Shown here in pieces: positions 10,419 to 22,582 of a stretch of DNA of 64,000 nt. Position 1 is the stretch's first letter. The number at the start of each line of letters is the position of its first letter. The stretch is from contig CAMGYJ010000008.1 in NCBI GenBank assembly GCA_946122785.1, positions 60,742,877-60,806,876 on the forward strand. Reading direction: 5' to 3'. A program made the position numbers and the translations under genes. A model generated the notes under the pieces. That model was not told the origin of the DNA and made no database searches. It saw only the letters and a list, made by a program, of their open reading frames with translations. This DNA comes from Linum tenue. Its lineage: Eukaryota; Streptophyta; Magnoliopsida; Malpighiales; Linaceae.

Positions 10419-12190
10419 ATTCCCCGTATCGAGTCGGGAGATTTACTACCATTAGACGAAGAGCTTGAACGGACTTGTAGGAACTTCAAGCGGGCATTAA
10501 AGGCGCGACTGGCTGCAGAGGAGGCTCTAGCACAGCTGCAAATCCCCGAGGATGAAGAATTGGGTGAACCACAGAACAATGATGTGGTCATTCCCGAGGA
10601 GCAAATCCTGGGCTATTACTGGATCGCCCGTGCCGCAGACATGAGGTCCCCCATCTAACACCCTCTAGTTGCTGCCAACAACTTTGAGGTGAGTACCTCT
10701 GTCATCAGTCATCACCATGCTACGCGGCATGGTGGTATTCCGTGGCAAGGAGGGGGAGTGCCCCGATCACATCTGCAACGATTCCATGAGCTCATCGATG
10801 GGATCAAGATAAATGGGGTCCCAGCCGATGCCATCCAGCTGAGGTACTTCCCATTCACTCTGGAGGGGCAAGCCAAGGAGTGGTTGGACACTAGGCCTCC
10901 CGGATCGATCACCACGTTCGCCAACCTGGCAGACAAGTTCCTCACTCGCTACCATCCTCCGTCGAAGACGGCAGACCTACAGAAGCAGATAACCCATTTT
11001 GCACAAGAGGAAGACGAGACCATCCGGGACGCATGGGAGAGATACACCAGTCTCTTCCTGAGGTGTCCCAATCCTGGTTTCAATGATGCCTTCAAGGTGG
11101 GCACCTTCTATGACGCCCTCTTTCCAGAAGACAAGCAGCTGATTGACTCGGTTTGTGGCGGGAACATGCTGACCAAGACGTCGCCGCGGTTGAATCAGCT
11201 CTTTGAGGAGATGGCACAGAAAGGGTATGATTGTGGTACTGCTAGAAGATCGAGGCGAGCACCAGGACGGGGTGTATATTCTGTGGGCACCCCCTCTTAT
11301 GATTTGGTGCAGTTTGTGTCTAAACTGGTCTCAGCCATCGATCGGAATGAGATGGTTTCGGGGACAGGGCAGTCGTCGGCAATGCGTTGCTAATGGTGCG
11401 AGAGCGCCCATCATAGTGTAGAGGACTGCCAGGCCATGCGTGAGTCCAGTACACCCCAGGCGCAGGTGAACTTAATCAACAATGTCAGGCGCAACGACCA
11501 TTACAGTAATACCTACAATGAGGGATGGCGCCAGCATCCACATTTCTCCTGGAGTGGCAACAACAATCCAAAGCCACCTGGCTTCCAGGCTTCTGCAGCT
11601 AGTTTTCCAAACCAGAGGCAGCCATACCAGCCTCGCTCGGGCCAGATGCAGCAACAATAACCACTTTATCAGCCCAGACAGGGGCAAGCTTTTCAATAGC
11701 CCCCATAGTAGCAGTACCAGCAGCCTGGTGCATCTCCATCAGTCCCAACACCGGGCGTTCCCGTGTCAGAACTGAGGGATCTAGTGACTACCTTGGCCAG
11801 CACTAGTACCCAAAAGTTCAATAAATTGGAGCAATTCATGGAAGTGGCTGCAGGCAAATTCATGGAGATTGAGGCTGGCCAGAGAAACCAGCAGGCACTC
11901 TTGCAGGATATGCCAGAGAAACTAGCAGGCACTCTTGCAAGATATGGACACCAAGATCGGGCACCTCACAGATGCCCTTGCTTCCAGACCGGCTGGCACA
12001 CTTCCTGTCCAACCCCTGACGAATCCCAAAAATCATAAGAAGGGGTTGCACGCCATTATGTTGAGAAGTGGGACTGTGACTGCGGATGCACCGCAGAAGA
12101 GTGCCAAGAAGGTGACCCAGATCACCCAAGAGCCGGAAGAAGACCTAGTGATGGAAAAGGAGCCAAAGGCCTTTCCTAGCCACCTCCAAG
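10419..12190 (+). pseudogene. E1 gag (Athila-type), decayed
   Basis: The frame aligns with the E2 gag, but the E2 start ATGACCCGT reads ATTCCCCGT here, so the start codon is lost. An N-terminal part (GDLLPLDEELERTC) is followed by a TAA at 10656-10658, then an uninterrupted stretch to 11393 holding the Retrotrans_gag-type capsid domain with AKEWLDTRPPGSITTF and DAWERYTSLFLRCPNPGF. A second TAA (11391-11393) falls inside a zinc-knuckle-like C-x2-C-x4-H-x4-C region. The Gln/Pro-rich tail contains DHYSNTYNEGWRQHP, a hallmark of Athila Gag. Downstream the frame shifts again near 12180. Not functional. Confidence 0.85.
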
Positions 12191-12676
12191 GCTCTCATAG
12201 ATGTACATGATGGGACCTTAGTCTTGAGAGATGGCGAGGAGCAGATAACATTTTCCATTGCTAATACTCTCCCCGCTTCATTGCCTTTGCATGCTGTTTC
12301 TCACCAGGAGCACGAGTCTATCGTGTATCCTTATGTGCCTCCCATTTTTCAGGATCCACCTCCCATACCTTCGTCGCCACTCCCGACCACCCCGTTTCCA
12401 AAAGAAAAGATCAAGGAGGAGTGGCGTCCGAAACTGCAGGTAGCTAAGCCTGCTGAAAAGGAAGCGAGAGACCACTATGAGCTGGTCCCGGCTCCCTCAT
12501 CGCCTCGACTGCCTTGGCCATCTGAGTATTCACTCACTTGCATCCTGCCGGATGGCCAGGTCGAGTTGACGAGTAATGGTAGTCACACCCATAGTCTGCA
12601 TGGCCACCATCTGAAGTTGTACCTCAAGAGCGATGTGGATCCGCTCTTGATGACACCTGTTCCTTCACCTCTTTGA
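12191..12676 (+). pseudogene. E1 protease-tail fused ORF, pol missing
   Basis: The frame opens with ALIDVHDGTLVLRDGEEQ, matching the C-terminal part of the E2 retropepsin (ALIDVHSGKLILRAGDEH). The active-site half of the protease is absent. It continues for about 130 residues of Pro-rich sequence not found in E2, with YVPPIFQDPPPIP, HYELVPAP and SLTCILPDGQ, and ends after LHGHHLKLYLKSDVDPLL, which resembles the C-terminal tail of Athila integrase. A related ORF remains in the minus-strand remnant at 41139-41600. The frame is open for 162 codons but has no ATG; upstream gag is in another frame. The result is a pol-less derivative. Confidence 0.7.
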
Positions 12677-12723
12677 GCATCCACCCTACTGACGTCCAGC
12701 TAAAAGACGGTAAAGAAACGCTT

Positions 12724-12741
12724 GTGGGGAGGCAACCCCGC
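12724..12741 (+). other. AGGCAA-loop hairpin after E1 last ORF
   Basis: GTGGGG, loop AGGCAA, CCCCGC: a six-pair stem with one G-T wobble. The same hairpin occurs just after the last pol or gag-like frame in E2 (31679-31696), E3 (28571-28588) and, imperfectly, E6 (57015-57032), with stem changes that keep pairing and an unchanged loop. Confidence 0.6.
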
Positions 12742-13800
12742 CAAGGTTTGTTTTCCTTTCGTTTGTTTTCGGTTTGTCCACTTGAAACTATGGTCTCTAT
12801 CACCTATTGTGTTTTGATGACTCTAGCCCTGCTCACTGGTCCGATTTCCAGTCCCCCGACAGTTCGTATTCCCGGTAACATCGTTTCCCCTTATCTTTCC
12901 CTCTGTTCCATTGAGGAAAATTTCGTGCTTAAGTGTGGGGGGTGTTCATTTATTGTTGACTGCGAGATGAGTTTGTGTACTTGGAGCCTAGTCCGCTGTC
13001 CAAATCTCGAGATTTGAGGGCTCCAAGTACTGATGTTTGCTTGATCATATTGGCACTGTGGGTTTGATTGGTGAATCGAATGGCCTTCGAATTGATGCAT
13101 GACAACTGGATTGTGACTAAGATAACCTATAATGATGATTGAGACGTTCAGTAGAGATGTGTAGGGGTTCAGTTTTTCAACTGTTTGCTTACCAATTGTG
13201 ACTTGGATTGATCACTTATTCTTGACAGTCGTTTAGGCATCTAGTTCAGGGAATCGGAATGAGAGATAGAGCATATAGGTAGTCATGTGAGATTTGAGCC
13301 TGCTCGTTTCTTTCTTGTGCGATAGTTCCCTCTTCCATGATGTGTAGCATTCACGTTGTCACTAGCTAAGATGATCGAGGCATAGGAATAGCCCACGACC
13401 AAATTGACTGTCCTGGTGTGTCATACCCCCTAGTCAGCCCCTTTGAGCCGTGTACTTTCCTTTCTTTCGGTCTACAATGGAAAATCACGCTTTTGCATCT
13501 CTTAGAAGGTTCCACAGAGTGGTTGCTTGTGTCTCTGCTGTTTCTGCTAAAAATAATGTGAGGGTTGGAGGTAGTGCTTAAAATTTGGGCATGTGTTTGA
13601 AAAATGTGCAGAGGTGGTGGTTCTCTCAAGAAATGAAAAAAAAAAAAGAAAAAAATTTGAATGAAAGCAAAAGAGAGCCACTACCAAAAATTCGAATCAT
13701 GCTCATTAAGTAGTGTTTCTTAGCAGTCTGGCTTAGAAATACTAACATTATTGTGACCTCCTTCGCTCTTGTGCTCTAAAGAATTTGAGTAATGCAAAAT
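12742..13800 (+). other. E1 3' region with internal PPT-like tract and long hairpin
   Basis: No credible coding. CCATTGAGG followed by CTTAAGTGTGGGGGG (12926-12942) is a PPT-like tract far from the LTR. About 35 bases later comes a 54-base hairpin (12977-13030): a 12-bp outer stem GTACTTGGAGCC with GGCTCCAAGTAC, enclosing a 16-base perfect palindrome CAAATCTCGAGATTTG. An A-rich tract lies near 13628-13650. E2 interrupts the region at 13805; it resumes at 38728. Confidence 0.65.
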
Positions 13801-14825
13801 GGCATTGATAGACCGTTAATTGCACATGTTTTTACCCCTATTCTTATACCGTTTGAGATGTTGATTCTCACATTTTAGGCCGATTTCACGCTAGGTTGTT
13901 CTTGTTTGTGATATTTCAGGTCCTAGTACGTGAATGAAGGCTTGGGAACGAGTTCGGGGTCGATTGGACGAGGATTGGACATTTCGCGGGAAGCTGATGG
14001 AGGCACACGGGCACGCCTAAAACCTACCCAGCCGTGTGGCCTGGCCGTGTGGCACCAAATTGCACGGGAAAAGTCACACGGGCCGTGTAGGGGACCCCCT
14101 GAGGCCGTGTGGAAATTCCTGGAAACTCACACGGCCATCATGGAATTCCACACGGCCGTGTGGGTCGTGGCCGTGTAGGAAGCCTGAGTCACTTATCAAA
14201 ACGCCGCGGTTTGCACAACTCACACGGGCAGCTGGGGATGCCACACGGCCGTGTGGCCTGGCCGTGTGAGTGGGGATTTTTTGGGTTTTAATCCAATTTT
14301 CAGCAAAGAAGAAGGGGTTTCGTTTTTTAGTGAAAGAAAGCGATTCCTAGAGAGAGAAACGACGAACCAGAGTTCCCAAGTGCCCTAGCTTGATCTTCAT
14401 CACCATTGGAGCTCGGCTCACACTTAGAGGAGTGCTGATTGTCGACCAGGAGCAGATTCTCATCCTTCACAACATGATTTCTGCATCTAAGCTTGCTTTT
14501 GCTTCTCTCTCCATGGAGTAACTTCCTCATTCATCTAGGTATGGAGAACCCTAGATTTGTGTGTTAGGTCAGATTGTATGAACCCAAGTATAGATTCGTT
14601 TATTTGATTATATTCAATTGAGGTTTGAACTGTTGAATGGCATGAATCCTGATCAAATTCCTGTTCTTTCTGCTTTAACCTAGAAAGAGAATATCTGCCT
14701 AGCTTGATAGAGCACCCTTGATTGAAGGTAGGGAGTTGGTGACTTTAGTCGAGGAGCCAACTCACTATTCTGTACGGAATTCACTTCGGTAGTGGAGGTT
14801 TTGTTCATTAGGGCCTTAATCTGTT

Positions 14826-16862
14826 TGAAACACCCCGATCCTTTTAAACAACCAAAATAATCATGGCTCCGGAGCCGGTTAAAAACAAAGCTTAAAAACT
14901 TAAACATTCCCAAGAAAACGTCAAATGCAATGCCCTAAACACGTGGGCAAAACTCAAAAGCATAGTTAATAAACCTCAACTTTGAACCTCCAGGTATACT
15001 CATTATCATAAACACAACTGACTAAACAAACTATAACTCCTTGCTTAATTCCGGGACATCTCGTCAATGCTGGTGCGGCTGCTAGCTTTACTTACTTTCT
15101 TACTTTCTTAAACATGACTACCCTCACAATGGGGTGCCCCTCATTATCATTATCATAAACACAACTGACTAAACAAACTACTAGCTTTACTTACTTTCTT
15201 ACTTTCTTAAACATGACTACCCTCACAATGGGGTGCCCCTCAAATGGGTTTGACCACCGCGGAACGAATCACCATCCGGTGTCAAACTACGGCGTGACTA
15301 CCGCGGAACGTATCACCATCCGGTAGCACACCTAAACCTAGGCAATGGAGACCGCAGAACTCATCACCGTCCGGCTCCACGCCTGACCAACTACCGCGGA
15401 ACGTATCACCATCCGGTAGTGATCAACTACCGCGGATCTTATCACCGACCGGTAGGAATCCATCTAGCTAGTGGCTAGCTAAGCGAGGCTAACTTTTTCT
15501 TACTCGTGACTTTCTCTTGTTCTTATCGTCATAACTTATTAAGCGGTTAAACGTCGTATGAACAGAAACTTAAATGCTTAAATGTAGATATTGAAATGCT
15601 CAAACAATAATTCAAGTCGAAACATGCATAATCAACACAATCACAAATCAAGCAGTGCACATAAACTTCATGTAAGACAGATACTTAAAACATGTAAGGC
15701 AAATACTTGAAAATACGTAAGGCGTAGAATTTACCCCCTTTACACTCACCTCAAATCCGTCGAAAACGACTCTGACTCCGCTCTAAAAATTCCATGACTT
15801 GCTTCCATTTAATTCTCCTCGTTCCCACGATTCCATAGGCGTCGACGGTTCCTCGATCGGACGTCAATTGATCGAGTTATGACCAAAATAAATCTTCTGT
15901 TAGTTTAGAAGTACTAAGTACCGCAACTGATATTTTCCAGTCAACACAGTTGACCCCGAGCTCTATGGAAAATTGCACATTTAATCCTCCAACTTTTCGA
16001 ATTCCCAAGAATGGTACCTGATCGTTGACATATTCTTCCGCAAACTTGGGAGACTCGGTTCTCCCTCATCCGACGTCCGAATTTGATTTCGTCGACACCG
16101 TGACGCTCCTGAGATCGCCCTCTACGCGACCGTATCCACCTTTCGAAGTTTGGTCGAAGTTGATTTTTTCCAGAATCCGGCGACACTCCGGCGACTGGAC
16201 GATGACGACGGTGAGTGCGACCGGCTGCTACTGTTGGTTTCCCGTCGGCCGATGCGCTACTGTTTGCCTCTTCTACTTCCTCTCGCCACCGCCGCTGCTC
16301 GGTTGAGATGGAAAAACCGAGAGTGAGGGAGAGTGCGGCTGTTGCTTCCATCGTCGGTTGCCGGTTCTGTCGCTGGCGAGCTCAGGGTGGGAACGAAGTC
16401 GGTGCTGCAGTTCTGTCTCCGGCTGGCGAGATCGCAGGAGGGTCATTGTGCTAGTGGAGGAAGCGACGGGATGGGCTTTCTTTCTTTTCCTTCCTGTTTT
16501 CTATCGGTGCTGTCGTAATAAACAAGGGGTTGGGATTGGGGAATAATTTGGGAGAACCGAAAAAGGGTAACGGAAAATGGAAAGAGAGCTAATGAATGAA
16601 TGGGGGAAGCTTACGTTGGGAAAGGGGTGGGTCTTATAATTATTGTTATTTATTTATTTATTTATTTATTTTTTTTCCTTTTAATTTAATTGCTGGGTAA
16701 CGTGGGAATGATGAGGGCTTAGGATATTAATAATAATAATAATAATAATAGTAACATTGATACTAGTATTATTATTATTTCTAACCATGGTTGCAACCCT
16801 ACGTACGTAATTATCGATCCAACTGTTTGGTCGAACCTAAATCCAAATGTTGGGGTGTTACA
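14826..16862 (-). repeat. E4 left (3') LTR
   Basis: 2037 bp. Compared with the right LTR it lacks about 260 bp after GGTGCGGCTGCT, where a short segment (ACTAGCTTTACTTACTTTC through GGGGTGCCCCTC) is instead present twice in tandem (about 15084-15240). It carries the hairpin array at 15252-15455 and a run of ATA repeats near 16728-16752. Confidence 0.88.
15252..15455. repeat. Array of five hairpin units in E4 left LTR
   Basis: Five units of about 30 bases share the core CCGCGGAACGTATCACCATCCGG with variation, spaced 30-50 bases apart. The outer bases of each unit pair with each other and differ together: CACCG with CGGTG, CTACCG with CGGTAG, GAG(A)CCG with CGGCTC. See the equal array in the right LTR at 18405-18612. 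Confidence 0.7.
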
Positions 16863-17826
16863 TTTCCTCCACCCTTATAAAAATTTCGTCCTCGAAATTT
16901 GATCGGACTCATCCTTCCGTAGTCCTCATTCTCGTGCTTCCTTGGCTCAAGAATTCACTCTTGATATATGACCCTCAATGATGTTTGTTGCTCGTCTCGC
17001 ATTGTCTACCTCACTTCTTATTTTTCCTCTTGGCCACAAAAGATATTCTCCCAAACTCGTTAGCATCGAGTAGCTTTGAGTGGCTACTTGCCCTTTTAAA
17101 TCCTCGAACTTGCATCGCGGGACAAAATTTCAATTCAATTTATTAGTCCCACTCACCTAGTTCTTGCTGTTGGACCTTAAATCAAAATCGAGGTATCACA
17201 TTTCCTCCCCCCTTAAGAAAAATTTCGATCTCGAAATTTGTCCCTCACGACTTTCCCAAGCCTCGTTCCTTACATCGTCTATCTCTTTGAATGACTCCGC
17301 CTTTCCAACCCTTGTCGCCGGGCTCCTTGAAGACTTGTCGGACTCCTTAAGACCTATTCTAATTCCTCCTTATATGCTCCCATCGTTACTCAAAGGCTAA
17401 CTTTCCACTACTCCCTAGGTCACACCCTAAGCTCGATCATCTTGATCTTAGCGAATCCTCTTTGCATCCTTTCCTCTCGATGATGGTCGCCATTTGTCAT
17501 AACTCCTTGGCCATTGCCTCTCGACGTACTAGATAATCAGCCCCGTCCTGAACCTTATTCTGGTAAGCTCACATCCCCGTAGGATCGGAGGTGCCTTAAC
17601 CCTCCTCTTCTCACTCCTGTCTCCTGGAGTTATTTTCCTAATCATGATTTGAGTATAAACTGGAGATTCTAAAATTCTCAAAAGAACCCTGACTCGTTTG
17701 GACAAACCTTTAACCTGACACCCTTTTTCTTTTCCTTTAAAAACATAAACCATGAAAAACTCAAATCATCACTCCAGTATTCCTTGGAGACCAAGGAACA
17801 GAGGAGTGCAGGCTCTGATACCAAAA
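16863..17826 (-). other. E4 internal region (no coding), with PPT
   Basis: Next to the left LTR the minus strand reads AAGGGTGGAGGAAA, a polypurine tract for 3' LTR priming. A second, similar segment occurs inside at about 17194-17240 (minus strand AAGGGGGGAGGAAATGTGATACC), together with the same downstream words AAATTTCG...CGAAATTT, so the internal region contains a partial duplicate of the LTR/PPT junction. The rest has no recognisable protein. PBS is at 17811-17823. Confidence 0.7.
17811..17823 (-). other. E4 primer binding site (initiator tRNA-Met)
   Basis: GGCTCTGATACCA on the plus strand is the reverse complement of TGGTATCAGAGCC, three bases from the right LTR start at 17827. Confidence 0.88.
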
Positions 17827-20025
17827 TGAAACACCCCGATCCTTTTAAACAACCGAAATAATCATGGCTCCGGAGCCGGTTCAAAACAAAGCTTAAAAAC
17901 TTAAACATTCCCAAGAAAACGTCAAATGCAATGCCCTAAACACGTGGGCAAAACTCAAAAGCATAGTTAATAAACCTCAACTTTGAACCTCCAGGTATAC
18001 TCATTATCATAAACACAACTGACTAAACAAACTATAACTCCTTGCTTAATTTCGGGACATCTCGTCAATGCTGGTGCGGCTGCTCGCCTTGCCTTGCTCC
18101 TCTCAAGCTCGCTGCTCTCTAACTCCTCTTAGTACTCTTCAAACTGGTGAGTGAGATGGGGTCAGTCTACGCCCTTACGTTTATTACTTTTAATACTTGA
18201 GCACTCTGCTTAAAACACTTACTTAAACTTAGGGAATGGTTTGTACTTCCGCCTTTAAACTTTAACTCTTAAAAACGGTGTTATCTCATCATTTATCTTC
18301 TTGGGGCCCCTACCTCGACTTAGCTGGCGCCACTACTAGCTTTACTTACTTTCTTACTTTCTTAAACATGACTACCCTCACAATGGGGTGCCCCTCAAAT
18401 GGGTTAGACCACCGCGGAACGAATCACCATCCGGTGTCAAACTACGGCGTGACTACCGCGGAACGTATCACCATCCGGTAGCACACCTAAACCTAGGCAA
18501 TGGAGACCGCGGAACTCATCACCGTCCGGCTCCACGTCTGACCAACTACCGCGGAACGTATCACCATCCGTTAGTGATCAACTACCGCGGAACTTATCAC
18601 CGTCCGGTAGGAATCCATCTAGCTAGTGGCTAGCTAAGCGAGGCTAACTTTTTCTTACTCGTGACTTTCTCTTGTTCTTATCGTCATAACTTATTAAGCG
18701 GTTAAACGTCGTATGAACAGAAACTTAAATGCTTAAATGTAGATATTGAAACGCTCAAACAATAATTCAAGTCGAAACATGCATAATCAACACAATCACA
18801 AATCAAGCAGTGCACATAAACTTCATGTAAGACAGATACTTAAAACATGTAAGGCAAATACTTGAAAATACGTAAGGCGTAGAATTTACCCCCTTTACAC
18901 TCACCTCAAATCCGTCGAAAACGACTCTGACTCCGCTCTAAAAATTCCATGACTTGCTTCCATTCAATTCTTCTCGTTCCCACGATTCCATAGGCGTCGA
19001 CGGTTCCTCGATCGGACGTCAATTGATCGAGTTATGACCAAAATAAATCTTCTGTTAGTTTAGAAGTACTAAGTACCGCAACTGATATTTTCCAGTCAAC
19101 ACAGTTGACCCCGAGCTCTATGGAAAATTGCACATTTAATCCTCCAACTTTTCGAATTCCCAAGAATGGTACCTGATCGTTGACATATTCTTCCGCAAAC
19201 TTGGGAGACTCGGTTTTCCCTCATCCGACGTCCGAATTTGATTTCGTCGACACCGTGACGCTCCTGAGATTGCCCTCTACGCGACCGTATCCACTTTTCG
19301 AAGTTTGGTCGAATTTGATTTTTTCCGAAATCCGGCGACACTCCGGCGACTGGACGATGACGACGGTGAGTGCGACCGGCTGCTACTGTTGGTTTCCCGT
19401 CGGCCGATGCGCTACTGTTTGCCTCTTCTGCTTCCTCTCGTCACCGCCGCTGCTCGGTTGAGATGGAAAAACCGAGAGTGAGGGAGAGTGCGGCTGTTGC
19501 TTCCATCGTCGGTTGCCGGTTCTGTCGCTGGCGAGCTCAGGGTGGGAACGAAGTCGGTGCTGCGGTTCTGTCTCCGGCTGGCGAGATCGCAGGAGGGTCA
19601 TTGTGCTAGTGGAGGAAGCGACGGGATGGGCTTTCTTTCTTTTCCTTCCTGTTTTCTATCGGTGCTGTCGTAATAAACAAGGGGTTGGGATTGGGGAATA
19701 ATTTGGGAGAACCGAAAAAGGGTAACGGAAAATGGAAAGAGAGCTAATGAATGAATGGGGGAAGCTTACGTTGGGAAAGGGGTGGGTCTTATAATTATTG
19801 TTATTTATTTATTTATTTATTTTTCCTTTTAATTTAATTGCTGGGTAACGTGGGAATGATGAGGGCTTAGGATATTATTATTATTATTATTATTAATAAT
19901 AATAATAATAATAGTAACATTGATACTAGTATTATTATTATTTCTAACCATGGTTGCAACCCTACGTACGTAATTATCAATCCAACTGTTTGGTCGAACC
20001 TAAATCCAAATGTTGGAGTGTTACA
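17827..20025 (-). repeat. E4 right (5') LTR
   Basis: 2199 bp, nearly identical to the left LTR outside the left copy's rearranged segment. It holds the hairpin array at 18405-18612 and mirrored TTA/TAA triplet runs at about 19874-19912. Confidence 0.9.
18405..18612. repeat. Array of five hairpin units in E4 right LTR
   Basis: Same five-unit array as in the left LTR. Unit positions are about 18408-18436, 18452-18481, 18503-18532, 18545-18575 and 18581-18610. The fourth unit has one stem change (CCGTTAG for CCGGTAG). Confidence 0.7.
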
Positions 20026-20418
20026 CTGTTTACTCCGGTGGAGGTTAGTCGCCCGCTGGAGACTCAGATTGAGAGGGTCTGGAGACCTCTAGTTGAGACT
20101 TCAGGCTGTTTAAGAACCTCCCGCAGTATAACTATCATAGAAATTGAACTTGGTAAATCGCAATCCGGCTTAACTGCAGTCTAGTGGGAACCATATCCGG
20201 GTGACCTCTCTCGACTTGAAAACAACCGTTTAATTGCTTGCTTGTTTACTTGTTTGGACCTGCATTAAAGTTTCACTGCTAGATAATAAGAACTCATGGA
20301 GTAGTCATCACATCTAGGTCCCGGGTTGACATTAAAACCTAAACCCGCTATACTACGCTTTAGGAAGTGGTTACACTTGGCCATTTTCTAGAGTGACGGT
20401 TAGAGCGAGTCAAGTTTT

Positions 20419-20436
20419 TGGCGTCGTTGCCAGGGA
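20419..20436 (+). other. E2 primer binding site (tRNA-Asp, two mismatches)
   Basis: TGGCGTCGTTGCCAGGGA matches the tRNA-Asp PBS of E1 and E3 except at two positions, both consistent with C-to-T or G-to-A change. Confidence 0.85.
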
Positions 20437-20553
20437 CGGCTAGGTTGTTGAAGAAACGTGAATTCTGTTAATTTCGCTTTTCGTTTTAGCATTGTTTGCT
20501 TTGTCACACTTGTGCCTTCACGAGTTTGCTGTTTGATTGTGTGCAGATAGTGC

Positions 20554-22533
20554 ATGACCCGTAGCCAGTCGGGAGGTTTACTGCCGTTGCATCCGGAGCT
20601 TGAACGCACCTGTCGCCAACTTAGGAGACAACAGCGAGCTAGACTGGCTACGGAGGAGCGCATAGACGGCCACTTGAGCAGCGATTCTGAGGAAGAGTAC
20701 GAGATGGACGGCGAACACAACCCACCCCAGGGGAACCCTCTCTAGGTTCCCTCGGTGAATCAGTTCTTGGGGAACAACCCCATACCCCAGGCAGATGGAG
20801 TTCATCATCCACCACCGCCGCCGGGTCCCACCTTGTAGTACTACTACACTCCACGGGTTGCTGATATCCGCCCTGTCATCCTCTACCCGCCCATTCCAGC
20901 GAACAACTTCGAGATCAAGCCATGCTGGATTCAACTCATTACATCCTCTGTCCAGTTACATGGTTTGAAGGATCAGGAGGCAAGGGTGCACCTTTCCCAT
21001 TTTCTGCAGCTGACGAACGGGTTCAAGCTGAACGGTGTCCCTGATTATGCAATCCGCCTTCACCTCTTCCCCCATTCTCTGGCGGGGCATGCTAAGAGGT
21101 GGTTGGAGAACCAGTCCCCATTGTCCATCACTTCTTGGGACGATCTGGCTGACAAGTTCGTGCATAGGTACTATCCGGCATCGAAGACCACAGAAATCCA
21201 GCGGGAGATCACTCACTTCCGCCAAGAGCCAGATGAGTCACTTCGTGATGCATGGGAGCGCTACATGGGATTTTTCTGGCAGTGTCCCCATCATGGCTTT
21301 AGTGATGCATTCACCATGGGGAACTTCTACAATGCCCTCTCTCCGAAAAGCTAGAGGGTGATTGAGTCTCTATGCCCAGGAGGGGATATTCTTACTAAGA
21401 CTCCACCCGAACTGAACCAGATGATCAGTACATTGGCTGCCATAGACCATTCCTGGGGGCAGAGCAGTAGAGGCAGGAATTCCCGGGACCGTGGTGTGCA
21501 TGCCATGGAGGCCAGGTCCGGGCTCGAACAGCAGGTGGCTTAGTTAGTGCAGACATTGAAGCAGCCCAACAGTCTTATTCTGGGCCGAGGTTTGGCTACG
21601 CCTCCAGTAGCTCAATGTTAGTGGTGTGAGAGCTCGAATCATCTGGTGGAAGACTGCTACGCGATGCAGGAGTCTTCTACTCCCTAAGAGCAGGTGGACA
21701 TCATCGCTAATGCTTGGCGCCTTGACCCATACAGTAATACATACAACGAGGGGTGGCGCCAGCATCCCAACTTCGCTTGGGGTAGCAACACCACTAAACC
21801 ACCTAGTTTCCCAGCACCAGCAGGTGGTTTTCAGCAGAGGCAGCCTTTCCAGGCTAGACAGGGGCCACCACCACAGCAGCATCCCTACCAGCCTAGGCAG
21901 GGGCAGCCATTCCAGCAGCCCTAGCGTCAGTATGCCCAGCCTCCAGCAGCTGCAGCTCCAGATAATTAGATGACAGAGCTGAAAAGTATTTTGCAGGCAT
22001 TCATGACCACCAGCCAGGCGAGTTTCACGAGGATGGATCGGAACATAGCCTCACTAGAGGAAGGCCAGAGAAACCAGGGTGCCATTTTGCAAGATCTATA
22101 GAATAAGATTGGTGCCATAGCTTGCCAAAACACTACCAGGGCGTCGGGGACTCTGCCTGCCACCACTATTCCGAACCCTAGCCCAGGCAAGATGCGCCAC
22201 TACCTGCTTCAACACTTCCAGCTGACAATGTAGAAGTGTGAGGAGACAAAGAAGCACCTCCACCCAAGCCACAACCAGTGGTTAAAGAGCATGTACCCAG
22301 CTTCCTTTCCCCACTCGCCTACATAAAGAAAAGCTGGAGACTGAGTTTGCCAAGTTCAAGGCAATGCTGAAGCAGGTCAACATCAGCATGCCGTTCGTGG
22401 AGGCACTGTCAAAGATGCCCAAGTATGCCAAGTTCATGAAAGACCTCCTCACAAACAAGAAGAAACTTGGGGATCTTTCGATAGTGATGTTGAGCGAGGA
22501 GTGTTCTGCTATCCTGCAGAACAAGCTGCCCTA
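20554..22533 (+). pseudogene. E2 gag (Athila-type), with many stops
   Basis: The start ATGACCCGTAGCCAG follows a TGTGCAG that could be a splice acceptor. N-terminal GGLLPLHPELERTC is the same as in E1. A stop (TAG) ends the first stretch at 20745. The capsid domain (20965-21354) has AKRWLENQSPLSITSWDDL and DAWERYMGFFWQCPHHGFSDAF, typical of Athila Gag. Further TAG stops occur at 21352-21354, 21541-21543 and later. The tail includes NTYNEGWRQHPNFAW and a Gln-rich part. Gag would package RNA in virus-like particles; this copy cannot. Confidence 0.85.
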
Positions 22534-22582
22534 GAAGCGTAAAGACCCAGGGAGTTTCACTATCCCTCTTGTTATTGGCAGC

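Larger units (their letters stand above)
14826..20025 (-). mobile_element. E4: LARD-like non-autonomous gypsy element, minus strand
   Basis: Ends TGAAACACCCC and GGGGTGTTACA (right copy GGAGTGTTACA) are inverted; the duplication CTGTT flanks it (14821-14825 and 20026-20030). Two LTRs of 2037 and 2199 bp enclose only about 960 bp with no coding. PBS is initiator tRNA-Met. LTR style is shared with the Tekay-like element at the left of the window, so it may be a non-autonomous partner of that clade. Confidence 0.93.
13806..20412 (+). repeat. E2 5' LTR, split by E4
   Basis: About 1.40 kb once E4 (14826-20025 plus the 5-bp duplication) is removed. The 3' LTR copy at 35983 is uninterrupted at the corresponding spot (36950-36954), so the E4 insertion is directly proven by an empty site. 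A palindrome array with CACACGG and CCGTGTG arms occupies about 14004-14265. Confidence 0.9.

Noticed and set aside
14004..14265. CACACGGCCGTGTG repeats as a CRISPR-like array
   Set aside because: Palindromic words with irregular spacing inside a plant LTR; no spacers of uniform length and no cas genes.
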